From Paenibacillus marchantiophytorum (GTDB taxonomy: Bacteria; Bacillota; Bacilli; Paenibacillales; NBRC-103111), in NCBI RefSeq assembly GCF_014640555.1, contig NZ_BMHE01000048.1, positions 21,437-61,126 on the forward strand: DNA of 39,690 bases, read 5' to 3'. This document shows, in pieces, positions 8,316-16,713 of this stretch. The notes beneath the pieces are model-generated. The model did no database searches and was not told the DNA's origin. It saw only the letters and a program-made list of their open reading frames with translations. How positions within the stretch are numbered: the stretch's first letter is position 1; each line of letters starts with the position of its first letter. A program made the translations under genes and the position numbers.

Positions 8316-8408
8316 GCATTTTAGACAAGTAACTGGTTACGAACACAATCAAATGACTACGTACAGAAATAAGCTATTAGTAATAACGCAAGGAAGGGGT
8401 TCGAATCC

Positions 8409-9611
8409 ATGATTGAAGTCGGAATCGTTATGCCCGTATACAAGCAAAAACGTGAATATCTAAGCGCAGCGATAAAGTCGATATTGAATCAGACGTTTAA
8501 GCAATTTCGATTCGTTCTTGTGATCGATGGAGACCCGGAGATGCTGAAACTTTCCAAACAGCTGGTTGGTGGGGACCCCCGAGTAGAGTTTATCGTGAAT
8601 GAAGTCAATCTGGGTGTGGCTAAAGCGTTAAACCGTGGTTTTGAGGTATTATTCGCAGATCCGAGGTTGAAATATGTGACTTGGGTATCCAGTGACAATA
8701 TCTATTATCCACAATTTATTTCGGTGCTGCGCAATGCTCTTGCTCGTTGTCCGGAGGAGGTTGGACTTGTCTATAGTTCATTTTGCTCCATAGATGGGGA
8801 TGACCGTTCCATGGACACGGAGCAAACATTGGCACAGTTGAGGCAGTATCAATCCCAGTCCAGAGATGCGCTTCTGGATGCTTGCATAACGGGCGTGTCC
8901 TTTATGTATAAGTCACAATATGCCAAGCAAATCGACGGGTACTATCTTGAACCTGTAGAGGACTATGAATACTGGCTTCGCTTAACCGAACTTTGCGACA
9001 TCAAATATATTCCTGTGGAGCTTGTTGATTACCGGGTGAATTCTACGTTCAGTATTTCTGCTACCTTGCTAACTACGGAAAACCATCGCAAATGGAGATA
9101 TGCCTATCACTTGGCACGACATGAGGCCAGAATGAGGCGGGGCATTGCACCGCTAGTGACCGTGCTATTCTGTGTGAACCGAATGGATGAAGGGAGTATC
9201 GCATGTTTGGAGAGCCTATATGAACAATCATTTAGCAACTATGAATTGCACATTTTGGACTGTTCCTCCGATCGAGCAGCTACCTATGAAATTTCCCAAA
9301 TTTCACATCCCGCAGTGAAATATAATTTTTTTCCTCAAGTGGACGAAGATAAGGCTATTTTCTATGCTTCGCAGTTTACGAAAACGCCCTTCACCTTTGT
9401 GTTGGGGAAAGAGCCTTTGTCCCAACGTCTCTTGATGCAAACACTAGTCCAGCAATTAAGCAGCCAAACGCCAGATTACATGTCTAATTATTTTACGAAA
9501 GACAATTTAATCGGATACCGCAAATATGAGCAGGATGACAAACCCTATTTCAATGAGCTTTTCCGAACGGTGCATTTTTTTGCTTACCAAATTAAGAAAC
9601 ATCTAGTATGA
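8409..9611 (+). CDS. GT2-type glycosyltransferase with a second C-terminal GT-A-like segment
   Basis: This 400-residue protein opens with a classical GT2 GT-A domain: VGIVMPVYKQ, then SILNQTFKQFRFVLVIDGDPE, NLGVAKALNRG, WVSSDN as the DxD-equivalent region, and PVEDYEYWLRL as the acceptor/catalytic loop. After about residue 235 a second GT-A-like segment begins (PLVTVLFCVNRMDEGSIACLESLYEQSF) that lacks an obvious metal-binding motif and may be regulatory or structural. The ATG 8409 follows AAGGAAGGGG. The stop overlaps the ATG of the next GT4 gene as ATGA, so the two are translationally coupled. Substrates are unknown; a polysaccharide or glycoprotein assembly role fits the neighbours. Confidence 0.85.
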   Translation: MIEVGIVMPVYKQKREYLSAAIKSILNQTFKQFRFVLVIDGDPEMLKLSKQLVGGDPRVEFIVNEVNLGVAKALNRGFEVLFADPRLKYVTWVSSDNIYYPQFISVLRNALARCPEEVGLVYSSFCSIDGDDRSMDTEQTLAQLRQYQSQSRDALLDACITGVSFMYKSQYAKQIDGYYLEPVEDYEYWLRLTELCDIKYIPVELVDYRVNSTFSISATLLTTENHRKWRYAYHLARHEARMRRGIAPLVTVLFCVNRMDEGSIACLESLYEQSFSNYELHILDCSSDRAATYEISQISHPAVKYNFFPQVDEDKAIFYASQFTKTPFTFVLGKEPLSQRLLMQTLVQQLSSQTPDYMSNYFTKDNLIGYRKYEQDDKPYFNELFRTVHFFAYQIKKHLV

Positions 9612-10696
9612 AAGCGGGCCGGGCTATGAAAATTTTATTTACGTTCTATAACCCTAGTGGCGGCATGGATACCTTGAATCGAATACGCTGCGAAGCTTTG
9701 CAAAAAATCGGTATCGAATGCCATATGCTCTATAAATTTGACGGCAATGGACGGCGAAATATTAAACATATAAAGACACATATTTGCAGTACAAACAAGG
9801 ATATCGAAGATTTGCTCCAGCGGGAAAATTATGACGCGGTCATCGTCTGCACCGATTTCGAATTGCTGCAGAAGATTCGCGCCAGCGGGTACAAGAAAAC
9901 GCTCATATATGAGATTCAGGGGCTAGGCACGATGGAAACGGCTGTGGAGATTTTGAAGCAGGCTGAAGCTAATGTGACTAAATATGCTTCCGCGCTGCTA
10001 TACCCGCGCACCTCTCATTTAATGCGGCTGCTCGAAGATTTTTTCCCGGATAAAAAGCATTTTTCCTTCGATGATCCCTTAAATATGGATGATTTCGGCT
10101 ATACCTCGTACCCGCAGAAGAAATATTGTGTTATTGCCTGGGTAGGAAGAATTGAGGCGAATAAAAACTGGCGTGACTTCATTGAGCTCGGTTATCAGCT
10201 TAGCCGATCTATCCCGAATCTGTATTTGTGGATGTTCGGCGATATGGATTTAAATGAACCCGGTGAGCAGAAGAAATTTGAAGAGAAGATCGCAGAGCTG
10301 GGAATTGAAGATCGGGTAATCCGATATTCGAACGTCCCTCATGAGCAGATGGCTGACTATTTCTCCATGATAGGCGACTCGGGTGGTTTTCTATGCTCAA
10401 CCTCCATCTTGGAAGGCTTCGGTTATGCCGTGGCGGAGGCTATGCTTTGCCGCTGTCCTGTGCTTACAACAGATTCGGACGGGGTCAGGAACTTCATTTT
10501 TCATCATGAAACGGGCTTATTCTTTCCCCATGGGGACATTGGTCAAGCTGTTGTTCTGGCCAAACAACTGATGTACAATGCTGAACTTCGCAAACATATT
10601 CGAACGAATGGAGAGCGTTATATCAAAGTCCGGTTCACGGTTCGCAAATATACGAAGAAGTTTATGAAGATGCTTGGAGAGCTTGGCGTAAAGTAA
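9608..10696 (+). CDS. GT4-type glycosyltransferase, paralogue 2
   Basis: This 362-residue protein is a close paralogue of the GT4 gene at 3849. It shares SGGMDTLNRIRCEAL, LLYPRTSHL, AWVGRIEANKNWRDF, YFSMIGDSGGFLCSTS and the E-x7-E motif EGFGYAVAE. The ATG at 9608 overlaps the previous stop codon; a second ATG at 9626 matches the start of the paralogue better but has a weaker ribosome binding site, so the start is uncertain. It ends the 8409-10696 transcript, with a bidirectional terminator at 10872. Having two similar GT4 genes in one locus suggests related but distinct linkages or acceptors. Confidence 0.85.
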   Translation: MKAGRAMKILFTFYNPSGGMDTLNRIRCEALQKIGIECHMLYKFDGNGRRNIKHIKTHICSTNKDIEDLLQRENYDAVIVCTDFELLQKIRASGYKKTLIYEIQGLGTMETAVEILKQAEANVTKYASALLYPRTSHLMRLLEDFFPDKKHFSFDDPLNMDDFGYTSYPQKKYCVIAWVGRIEANKNWRDFIELGYQLSRSIPNLYLWMFGDMDLNEPGEQKKFEEKIAELGIEDRVIRYSNVPHEQMADYFSMIGDSGGFLCSTSILEGFGYAVAEAMLCRCPVLTTDSDGVRNFIFHHETGLFFPHGDIGQAVVLAKQLMYNAELRKHIRTNGERYIKVRFTVRKYTKKFMKMLGELGVK

Positions 10697-10836
10697 GGCC
10701 AGAGAGGGATGGCGCAGGAGCTAATCTTCGTGTCCAATTCTCAGCTACTGTTTCCGTAGCTTCTATCCTTTCCGTATTAACACCTGTAACGGGAGCAGGC
10801 CCAGAAAGCTTTAACGCCGCAGCTTACTCTGACTAA
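10690..10836 (+). pseudogene. Possible gene tail of unknown family
   Basis: An open frame with no start codon of its own reads through about 45 codons ending GPESFNAAAYSD and a TAA at 10834-10836. Its composition (ANLRVQFSATVSVASILSV) looks protein-like rather than random. It overlaps the end of the GT4 gene in another frame. It may be the 3' remnant of a lost gene; I do not recognise the family and the call is weak. Confidence 0.25.
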
Positions 10837-10871
10837 GCATTCTTAGCTGAAACAAACGGAATAACGAACGT

Positions 10872-10912
10872 AAAGAACCTTACCTCGAGTTGCACCGAGT
10901 GTGAGGTTCTTT
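10872..10912. terminator. Bidirectional terminator between convergent genes
   Basis: AAAGAACCT (10872-10880) pairs with AGGTTCTTT (10904-10912), with further pairing inside. It sits between the plus-strand GT4 gene and the minus-strand epimerase gene and can serve both. Confidence 0.75.
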
Positions 10913-10925
10913 CGTGTTCAATGGT

Positions 10926-11840
10926 CTAATTGTTGGTGCTGATCTGGTACGTTTCTAACAAGCCTGATCGAATGTCATATTGAGGCATCCAGGACAAGAG
11001 TGCGAGTGCTTTGCGATTATCCAAACAGCTGTGCTTGATATCGCCATCTCTAGCTAAGGCATGCAGGATTGGCAGTTCAGAGCCGTGATAGTGCAAAAGA
11101 AGCTTCGCCAACTCCTTGACGGAGGTTGGGCTGCTCGTACTCACATGCAGCGTCTCTCCGCCGCCGCGGTGGATGGCCGCGAGATTCGCACGTACCACAT
11201 CTTTCACATAGACGAAGTCTCGAGTCTGCTCTCCATCGCCATGAAGCGTGATTGCTGTCTCTTTCAGCAGGCGATCCATGAAGACAGCGACTACGCCGCC
11301 CTCTCCTTTCGGCGTTTGTCTGGGGCCGTACACATTGCCATACCGCAAGATGGTGTAGGGAAGTCCGTGGAATTGATGGAAGACTCGAATATAGGATTCG
11401 GCAGCAAATTTGGATAAGCCATAGTAAGAAATCGGTGACGTGGGGTCTGTTTCGATAAGTGTCTCTCGCTGTAAGTTGCCGTACACGGCGGAAGTTGAAG
11501 CGAAGATGAATTTGCTTACACCCGCATCCCGCGAGGCTTCAAGGAGATGAATGGTGCCGATCAGATTAATGTAGGCATCTTGGCCTGGATTCGCAATCGA
11601 ACGCTGAACATCGGCTTGTGCCGCAAGGTGGAAAACAACGTCAGGCCCAATGGCCGCGATAAGCGGCTTCATCTGTTCATCGCAGATATCGACTTGATGA
11701 AAATTGGCTTCTGGATGCATGTGATCTATTTTTCCAGATGACAGGTTATCTAGGACATGAACTTCATAGTGCTGGGCAAGCAGCTCATCGACTAGATGGG
11801 AGCCAATGAATCCCGCACCGCCAGTAACAATAGCTTTCAT
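10926..11840 (-). CDS. NAD-dependent nucleotide-sugar epimerase/dehydratase (GalE-like extended SDR)
   Basis: This 304-residue extended short-chain dehydrogenase has the N-terminal NAD-binding motif VTGGAGFIGSH (5-15), an ASTSAVYG strand, the catalytic Tyr-x3-Lys in SYYGLSKFAAE, and the sugar-binding LRYGNVYGPRQ and GDGEQTRDFVYVKDV segments typical of UDP-glucose 4-epimerase relatives. It probably interconverts a UDP- or other NDP-sugar in the cytoplasm and so may supply donors to the surrounding glycosyltransferases. ATG 11840 follows AGAGGAATG. It is transcribed opposite to the glycosyltransferase genes on both sides. Precise substrate cannot be read from the sequence; length is slightly shorter than classical GalE. 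Confidence 0.85.
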   Translation of the reverse strand: MKAIVTGGAGFIGSHLVDELLAQHYEVHVLDNLSSGKIDHMHPEANFHQVDICDEQMKPLIAAIGPDVVFHLAAQADVQRSIANPGQDAYINLIGTIHLLEASRDAGVSKFIFASTSAVYGNLQRETLIETDPTSPISYYGLSKFAAESYIRVFHQFHGLPYTILRYGNVYGPRQTPKGEGGVVAVFMDRLLKETAITLHGDGEQTRDFVYVKDVVRANLAAIHRGGGETLHVSTSSPTSVKELAKLLLHYHGSELPILHALARDGDIKHSCLDNRKALALLSWMPQYDIRSGLLETYQISTNN

Positions 11841-12058
11841 CGTGCATTCCTCTCTTTCGGATCTTATCCACTATCTTACGTGAGGAGCAGGGAGGAGGTA
11901 CGAGGCAACTGCCCGATTGTGACTAGGAACTGAGCCGAACGGATAGGCTGTACATCTGCCTGTTTTCCTATTGTACGGCTTCTGCCCTGTCCTCTTCCTT
12001 TTCTAATCATAGAATACATAAAGCAGATATTCCGTCATGGATAGGAGTTGAGAACGAA

Positions 12059-12847
12059 TTGAGTAACCAACGTATTCAGCGGAAGCAGAAGCAGCTAGTG
12101 GCGCGCATCAGCTTGCATCAGCCTAAAGTATCCGTCATCATTCCTGTTTGCAATGAGGCACGAACCTTGGCTAAGGTGATTCGGGAAGCCTTTCGTGTGC
12201 ACCCGCAAACAGAAGTCATCGTGGTTGACAATGGTTCGTCAGATGGGAGTAAACGAGTAGCAGCACAATTAGGGGCAAGGGTTATCTCGTTTAATCAACC
12301 GCTAGGACATGATGTAGGAAGAAGTATTGGAGCAAAAGAAGCCAGGGGAGATATTCTACTCTTCCTGGATGCTGATTTCGTTGTAGCAGCCAAAGAAGTG
12401 ATGCCGCTGGTAAGAGCCGTACAGCGTGGTGTGGATGTCGCTTTGAATAAATATAACGGAAGCACGGCCAAAGTTGGCGTTCATCGCGTTGTGTTAGCGA
12501 AACACGCCTTAAATGCGATCATTAATCGTCCCGATTTGCTAGGTGCCTCCATGACGACGATTCCGCATGCGATAAGCCGCAAAGCACTGAACATGATCGG
12601 AGCTGATAATTTGGCAGTTCCTCCACTGGCGCAAGCGATAGCGGCACATCATGGACTTCATATAAAAGCAACCCAACTTATTCAAGTGGGACTTCGCAAT
12701 CGTATCCGCAGAAGGCCCAAAGCGTCTGATCCCATTGGCGACTTAATCATTGGTGATCATCTGGAAGCGATTGGCTGGTTGGTTGGAGTATCTGGTGAAC
12801 GAGCGAGCATACACGATCAGTTGCGCGTAAGAGAAATGATGAGGTGA
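12059..12847 (+). CDS. GT2-type glycosyltransferase, paralogue 1 of a pair
   Basis: This 262-residue GT-A protein has VSVIIPVCNEARTLAKVI, VIVVDNGSSDGSK, GHDVGRSIGAKEA and the DxD motif in LLFLDADFVV, followed by a C-terminal region ending in IIGDHLEAIGWLVG. It begins with TTG 12059, 11 bases after AGGAG, and no better start is seen. It resembles the catalytic part of the next gene along its whole length (compare GHDVGRAIGAK and LLFLDGDFVV). It is first in a plus-strand run of three GT2 and three small helical genes, probably one operon. Donor and acceptor are unknown. Confidence 0.8.
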   Translation: MSNQRIQRKQKQLVARISLHQPKVSVIIPVCNEARTLAKVIREAFRVHPQTEVIVVDNGSSDGSKRVAAQLGARVISFNQPLGHDVGRSIGAKEARGDILLFLDADFVVAAKEVMPLVRAVQRGVDVALNKYNGSTAKVGVHRVVLAKHALNAIINRPDLLGASMTTIPHAISRKALNMIGADNLAVPPLAQAIAAHHGLHIKATQLIQVGLRNRIRRRPKASDPIGDLIIGDHLEAIGWLVGVSGERASIHDQLRVREMMR

Positions 12848-12851
12848 GCCG

Positions 12852-13964
12852 ATGAAACCGAACATCAAGAGAAGAAGCGCTCAGACCCTAGCTGCGCCGA
12901 TGAATAAAAAAAGAGTAAGTCCTAAGCGAACTTCGCCACGCCTTCGTAAGAATTTTACTCCCAAACGAACAAGAACTCAATTGTATTGGCGGAACTGGGG
13001 GAGTCGGGCGGGTCAGGAAGATGCGCTGAAATATGATATTACCAAAGAGGGTTACCAGAAGAAAGCCCTGAACAACCATTGGATGCAGAGATCGTCTTCT
13101 GAGTTGCTTCTGTCCAATGCCCCAAGCTATGAAGCTGCTGCCAGAGGATACGTCTCCGGTTATTGCAAAGCGGCCAAACTGCCACTCCCGGATTGGGTGT
13201 TAATGCCGACAGCCAAGTCCGTCGGAGCTGTTGTTTGTGTCATGAACGAGGAACGAACCATTGTTAAGGTGCTTGAGCAGCTGAATCGCTTACCGCTGGA
13301 TGAGATCATTATTATTGTGAATGGCTCTAATGATCATACTTTGGAGAAAGTTAAAGCCCATTCCCAGGCGCTAATTGTGCATTATCCCGATCCACTGGGC
13401 CATGATGTCGGTAGAGCCATCGGAGCCAAATTAGCGCAATCGGACATTCTGCTCTTCTTGGATGGCGATTTTGTAGTTGGCGCAGAGAAATTGCTTCCTT
13501 TTATCTATGCGATCGAACGTGGTCATGATCTTGCTTTGAATAATATATCCCCGTATTTACCGACATTCTCGCAGTGGGATTCTGTGACGGTTATGAAGCG
13601 ATTCCTGAACGTGTCCATGAAGCGGCCGGACTTGAATGCCAATTCACTAACTGCGGTACCACATGCCTTATCTCGCAAAGCGATTACGCAAATGGGCTGT
13701 GCAGAGCTCATGGTACCGCCGAAAGCGCAGGTTAATGCGATCTTGAACGGACTTCGAATAACAGCGCCAGCCAGCATTAATGTCGTATCCGTCAATCGCA
13801 TTCGTAAGATGAACAAGGGGAGAAATAACCCTGTTGCCCGGTTGATTATCGGCGATCATGTCGAAGCGCTGAACTTTGCCATGAAGTTGAGAGGAGAGCG
13901 TATTGTGTTTCCTGATGTCATTCGAAAAAGGGAATTCCTCGAGGGGGAAGTTGCATGCAGGTAA
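12852..13964 (+). CDS. GT2-type glycosyltransferase with basic N-terminal extension, paralogue 2
   Basis: This 370-residue protein has a C-terminal GT2 domain (about 118-360) with AVVCVMNEERTIVKVLEQL, IIIVNGSNDHTLEK, GHDVGRAIGAK and DGDF as the metal-binding motif. The first 50 residues are very basic (many Lys, Arg, Ser and Thr), followed by a helical stretch with YWRNWGSRAGQEDALKYD. The extension is absent from the paralogue at 12059 and may bind an anionic polymer or a partner. The start at 12852 lies four bases after the previous stop. The last 10 bases overlap the next gene. Confidence 0.8.
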   Translation: MKPNIKRRSAQTLAAPMNKKRVSPKRTSPRLRKNFTPKRTRTQLYWRNWGSRAGQEDALKYDITKEGYQKKALNNHWMQRSSSELLLSNAPSYEAAARGYVSGYCKAAKLPLPDWVLMPTAKSVGAVVCVMNEERTIVKVLEQLNRLPLDEIIIIVNGSNDHTLEKVKAHSQALIVHYPDPLGHDVGRAIGAKLAQSDILLFLDGDFVVGAEKLLPFIYAIERGHDLALNNISPYLPTFSQWDSVTVMKRFLNVSMKRPDLNANSLTAVPHALSRKAITQMGCAELMVPPKAQVNAILNGLRITAPASINVVSVNRIRKMNKGRNNPVARLIIGDHVEALNFAMKLRGERIVFPDVIRKREFLEGEVACR

Positions 13965-14686
13965 CGAGTATCATCATTCCGACATTCAATGGCCTAAATT
14001 TATTGCAAGAGTGCGTGGCATCCATTCGCAGGCACACTTCCGTGCCTTATGAAATCATCGTTGTGGACAACGGTTCCCAAGATGGCACGCTGGAGTATTG
14101 TCATAGAGAACGTCTCAAGCTTGTTGCTATCCCCATTAACCGCGGTTTCCCTGTCGCTTGTAATTATGGTCTTCATATCGCCACAGGCAACGCCTTGATG
14201 CTGCTGAATAACGATACATTAGCGACTCCGAACTGGCTGGACAACATGCTGCGGGCCCTTTACAGCAGCGACGATGTAGGAATAGTTGGACCGATGACTA
14301 ATTATGCGAGCGGCAGACAGCAGATTCAGGAGCCCTATACCAATATCAATGAAATGGTAGCCAAATATAACACGCCGAATCCTGCGATCTGGCAAGATAC
14401 AACCCGTTTGGTCGGAATTTCCTTGCTTTTTAAAAGGGAGCTGCTGGACCAAATCGGTTTCATGGATGAGCGATTCTCGCCAGGACATTTTGAAGATGAC
14501 GATTTCTGTTATCGCACGCGTTTGGCTGGTTACCGATTATTAATTGTCGGCGATTGTTTTATTTTCCATCATGGGAGCGCCAGTTTTCATAAAAAAGGTT
14601 ATGAGGCCGTCCAAGCGCTGCTGCAGCAAAATCGTCAGAAATTTATAGATAAATGGGGCGTTGATCCCCATACCTTCATGGAATAA
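13955..14686 (+). CDS. GT2-type glycosyltransferase (rhamnosyltransferase-like)
   Basis: This 243-residue GT-A protein has TSIIIPTFNGLNLLQECV, IIVVDNGSQDGTLEY, INRGFPVACNYGL, the metal-binding LLNNDT and the acceptor loop DERFSPGHFEDDDFCYR, a layout common in O-antigen and rhamnosyl transferases. ATG 13955 lies within the end of the previous gene and follows GAGGGGGAAG, indicating coupling. A wide range of sugars is used by this subfamily, so no specificity is claimed. It is followed after about 70 bases by three small helical proteins. Confidence 0.85.
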   Translation: MQVTSIIIPTFNGLNLLQECVASIRRHTSVPYEIIVVDNGSQDGTLEYCHRERLKLVAIPINRGFPVACNYGLHIATGNALMLLNNDTLATPNWLDNMLRALYSSDDVGIVGPMTNYASGRQQIQEPYTNINEMVAKYNTPNPAIWQDTTRLVGISLLFKRELLDQIGFMDERFSPGHFEDDDFCYRTRLAGYRLLIVGDCFIFHHGSASFHKKGYEAVQALLQQNRQKFIDKWGVDPHTFME

Positions 14687-14758
14687 CTTGAGGCAGACAC
14701 CGTTCGCTGCATGGCTGCATAACTTAAAGTGAAAAAGCGGATTTGGAGGCGAAACAGA

Positions 14759-15049
14759 TTGGAACAACGGGTAACGACGATCATTTCCCATATAGCAGCC
14801 TCGCACCACGAGATGTCCAAGATTCTGGAAGCAAAGCGAAGTATTTCGACGCAGATGGCCGTCATTGCGAACGATATACCAGATTCGCATCCCGATTTTG
14901 AAGGCCTAAGCATGCTGCAGGAACAGGCTTTGCAGTTGACCAAAAATATAACGGCTTACTTGAACAGCCTTGCTAATCTAGAAGAAGCCATCGCTCAGCA
15001 AACGGAAATTGTGATGAAAGAAATGAAAGAACCTGAAGATGAGGAATAG
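14759..15049 (+). CDS. Small helical (coiled-coil) protein 1
   Basis: This protein is 96 residues if it starts at TTG 14759, nine bases after TTTGGAGG; a GTG at 14729 in the same frame has no good ribosome binding site. It is predicted almost entirely helical (IISHIAASHHEMSKILEA and SLANLEEAIAQQTEIVMKE), with an acidic C-terminus. It shares the pattern of an N-terminal helix ending in ILEA with the two following proteins. No enzyme motif, signal or membrane segment is present. A scaffold or structural role is possible; the family is not recognised. Confidence 0.55.
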   Translation: MEQRVTTIISHIAASHHEMSKILEAKRSISTQMAVIANDIPDSHPDFEGLSMLQEQALQLTKNITAYLNSLANLEEAIAQQTEIVMKEMKEPEDEE

Positions 15050-15060
15050 AGGGATCCGAC

Positions 15061-15405
15061 TTGAACAGAAATGATCTTTATTTGCATATGCTGGATGCTA
15101 CGGCGAAGCTGCAGCATGAAATCGCCTTAATGTTGGAGGCTAGAGTGGTTGAAGCAGAGAAATCACGCAATTGGATATGCCACCATATTAATTCCTCCAA
15201 CTTGGAGGGCCATGAAAATCAAATGAAGCAAACCGGAGAAATTCATGAATATGTGATTGAACTTATTGATGGTTTGACGAAGATGGAGAACTCATTAAAC
15301 CGTCATATGCAAGCACTTCTTGGGCAAAATGAGTCCGGTTCCGGAAATTCCGGCGGCTCGGGCGGCATGGGCAACCTATTTTCATTCGGTGAGGATGACA
15401 AGTAA
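15061..15405 (+). CDS. Small helical protein 2 with Gly/Ser-rich tail
   Basis: This 114-residue protein starts with TTG 15061 behind AGAGGGAT. Its body is helical (LYLHMLDATAKLQHEIALMLEA) and its C-terminus is a flexible Gly/Ser-rich stretch (about 90-106) ending in LFSFGEDDK. Its first helix matches those of the neighbours at 14759 and 15405 in spacing (a His-containing helix followed by LEA or LET). The stop codon overlaps the next ATG by one base. The function is unknown. Confidence 0.55.
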   Translation: MNRNDLYLHMLDATAKLQHEIALMLEARVVEAEKSRNWICHHINSSNLEGHENQMKQTGEIHEYVIELIDGLTKMENSLNRHMQALLGQNESGSGNSGGSGGMGNLFSFGEDDK

Positions 15406-15668
15406 TGAAAGCAGCGAATCGTGAAACCATTGAACTGCATATGCTGACCTCGCTGGCGCGAAGCCAGCGAGCCATATGCCGAATCTTAGAGACCATTGCC
15501 GATCAGGTTGAAACCTCGGAGCAGTTGGCTAGTCATCTGGCAGAGAACTTAGCGGCACTGAGTGGCTATCAGCGTACGCTAATACAGAAATTGACCAAAC
15601 AAAACCGGCGTGTGCGCTATGTGGGAACACCAGGCAAACCATGGATTAACAAGCAAATCAAGCGTTGA
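15405..15668 (+). CDS. Small helical protein 3 with basic tail
   Basis: This 87-residue protein starts at ATG 15405, overlapping the previous stop as TAATG. It has IELHMLTSLARSQRAICRILET, which closely resembles the first helix of the preceding protein, then a second helix and a basic C-terminus (QNRRVRYVGTPGKPWINKQIKR). It is the last gene of the plus-strand run and converges on fabH, whose stop codon begins only two bases later. It may act with the two upstream helical proteins. Confidence 0.55.
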   Translation: MKAANRETIELHMLTSLARSQRAICRILETIADQVETSEQLASHLAENLAALSGYQRTLIQKLTKQNRRVRYVGTPGKPWINKQIKR

Positions 15669-15669
15669 C

Positions 15670-16659
15670 TTACCCCCAGCGCACGATCAATCCTGCGTGC
15701 GTAAGCCCCCCGCCAAAGCCATACATTAAAAGGGTGTCGCCGTCCTTAACTTTCCCTTCCTTGATCCCCAAATCTAGAGCAAGCGGAATGGATGCCGCGG
15801 AAGTGTTGCCCATGTATTCCAGACTATAGAGAGCTTTATCCACAGGTATTCCGCTTTTCTCGCATATGGATTCAATAATTCGCAAGTTAGCGCTGTGGGG
15901 GATAAACCAATCGATCGCTGTTTGCGTCAATCCGCTCTTGGCAAGCAGCTTCTCGATGCCTTGCGGAACCGTTGTTACCGCGAATTTATAGACTTCGCGG
16001 CCATTCTGGACAAGCTTGCCATCGCCCGTCAGCGGGATGTCCTGCCACATCGTAGACAAGCCAGTACGGTATACATGCTTGCCGCCGGATCCGTCCGATC
16101 CCATATGATGCGCAATAAACGCAGGGTGCTGTTCTTCGCGCTCCACGACGACAGCACCGGCGCCATCGCCAAACAGAATGCAAGTGGAACGATCGGTATA
16201 ATCCGTTATTTTGGACAGGGAGTCGGCGCCGACCACCAGAACTTTGCGGTGCACGCCGGCAGCGACCAATGCACTTGCCGTATGCAGTGCGTAAGCGAAG
16301 CCGGCACAGGTGGCATTAAGGTCGTAAGCCCCCGTTGCAGGCAGCCCGAAGTGCGCCTGAATCTGGCAGGCAACCGGGGTAGACGGAAGATCCGGGGTAT
16401 GTGTAGCTACGATGATAAGCTCAACCTCGTCGAGCGAAGCGGGATATCTGCCGAGCATATCCTGCACAGCAGCTATACATAGATGGCTTGTGAATTCATC
16501 GGCAGCAGCAAGTCTGCGTTCGCGGATGCCCGTGCGCTGTACAATCCATTCGTCATTCGTATCAACCATATCTTGCAGATCGGCGTTGCTTAGAATATGA
16601 GAAGGCACGTAAGTACCGATGGCAGAGATGCGGGCTTGCAGGGGAGTTGAGGCAGTCAT
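15670..16659 (-). CDS. fabH: Beta-ketoacyl-ACP synthase III
   Basis: This 329-residue condensing enzyme starts fatty acid synthesis by joining an acyl-CoA primer to malonyl-ACP. The catalytic triad is intact: Cys118 in DLNATCAGFAY, His255 in FIPHSANLRI and Asn285 in EYMGNTSAAS. The substrate-binding TNDEWIVQRTGIRERR block (34-49) is typical. A GTG lies at 16668, but ATG 16659 follows AAAGGAGTG and is the better start. The gene is alone, not joined to fabF or other fab genes. A perfect FapR operator and a good promoter lie upstream, so malonyl-CoA control through FapR is expected. Its primer preference, straight or branched, cannot be read. Confidence 0.93.
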   Translation of the reverse strand: MTASTPLQARISAIGTYVPSHILSNADLQDMVDTNDEWIVQRTGIRERRLAAADEFTSHLCIAAVQDMLGRYPASLDEVELIIVATHTPDLPSTPVACQIQAHFGLPATGAYDLNATCAGFAYALHTASALVAAGVHRKVLVVGADSLSKITDYTDRSTCILFGDGAGAVVVEREEQHPAFIAHHMGSDGSGGKHVYRTGLSTMWQDIPLTGDGKLVQNGREVYKFAVTTVPQGIEKLLAKSGLTQTAIDWFIPHSANLRIIESICEKSGIPVDKALYSLEYMGNTSAASIPLALDLGIKEGKVKDGDTLLMYGFGGGLTHAGLIVRWG

Positions 16660-16685
16660 GGAAATCACTCCTTTAGTATTTGGTA

Positions 16686-16702
16686 TTAGTACTAGGTACT
16701 AA
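16686..16702 (-). promoter_or_regulatory. FapR operator upstream of fabH
   Basis: Read on the minus strand, this is TTAGTACCTAGTACTAA, which matches the known FapR consensus of Bacillus and relatives and is nearly palindromic. It lies between the fabH promoter and the ribosome binding site. Confidence 0.85.
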
Positions 16703-16713
16703 GTTATAGTTTT

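Noticed and set aside
12008..12020. CATA-N3-TA sequences upstream of 12059, 7603 and 3063 that resemble sigma-E or sigma-K -10 elements
   Set aside because: None has a convincing -35 element at the right distance, and such short motifs are expected by chance. Sporulation control of the glycan-like region is therefore not claimed from the sequence.
15895..16482. Plus-strand frame of 195 codons inside fabH
   Set aside because: It is antisense to the intact fabH catalytic region and shows no family motif or ribosome binding site.
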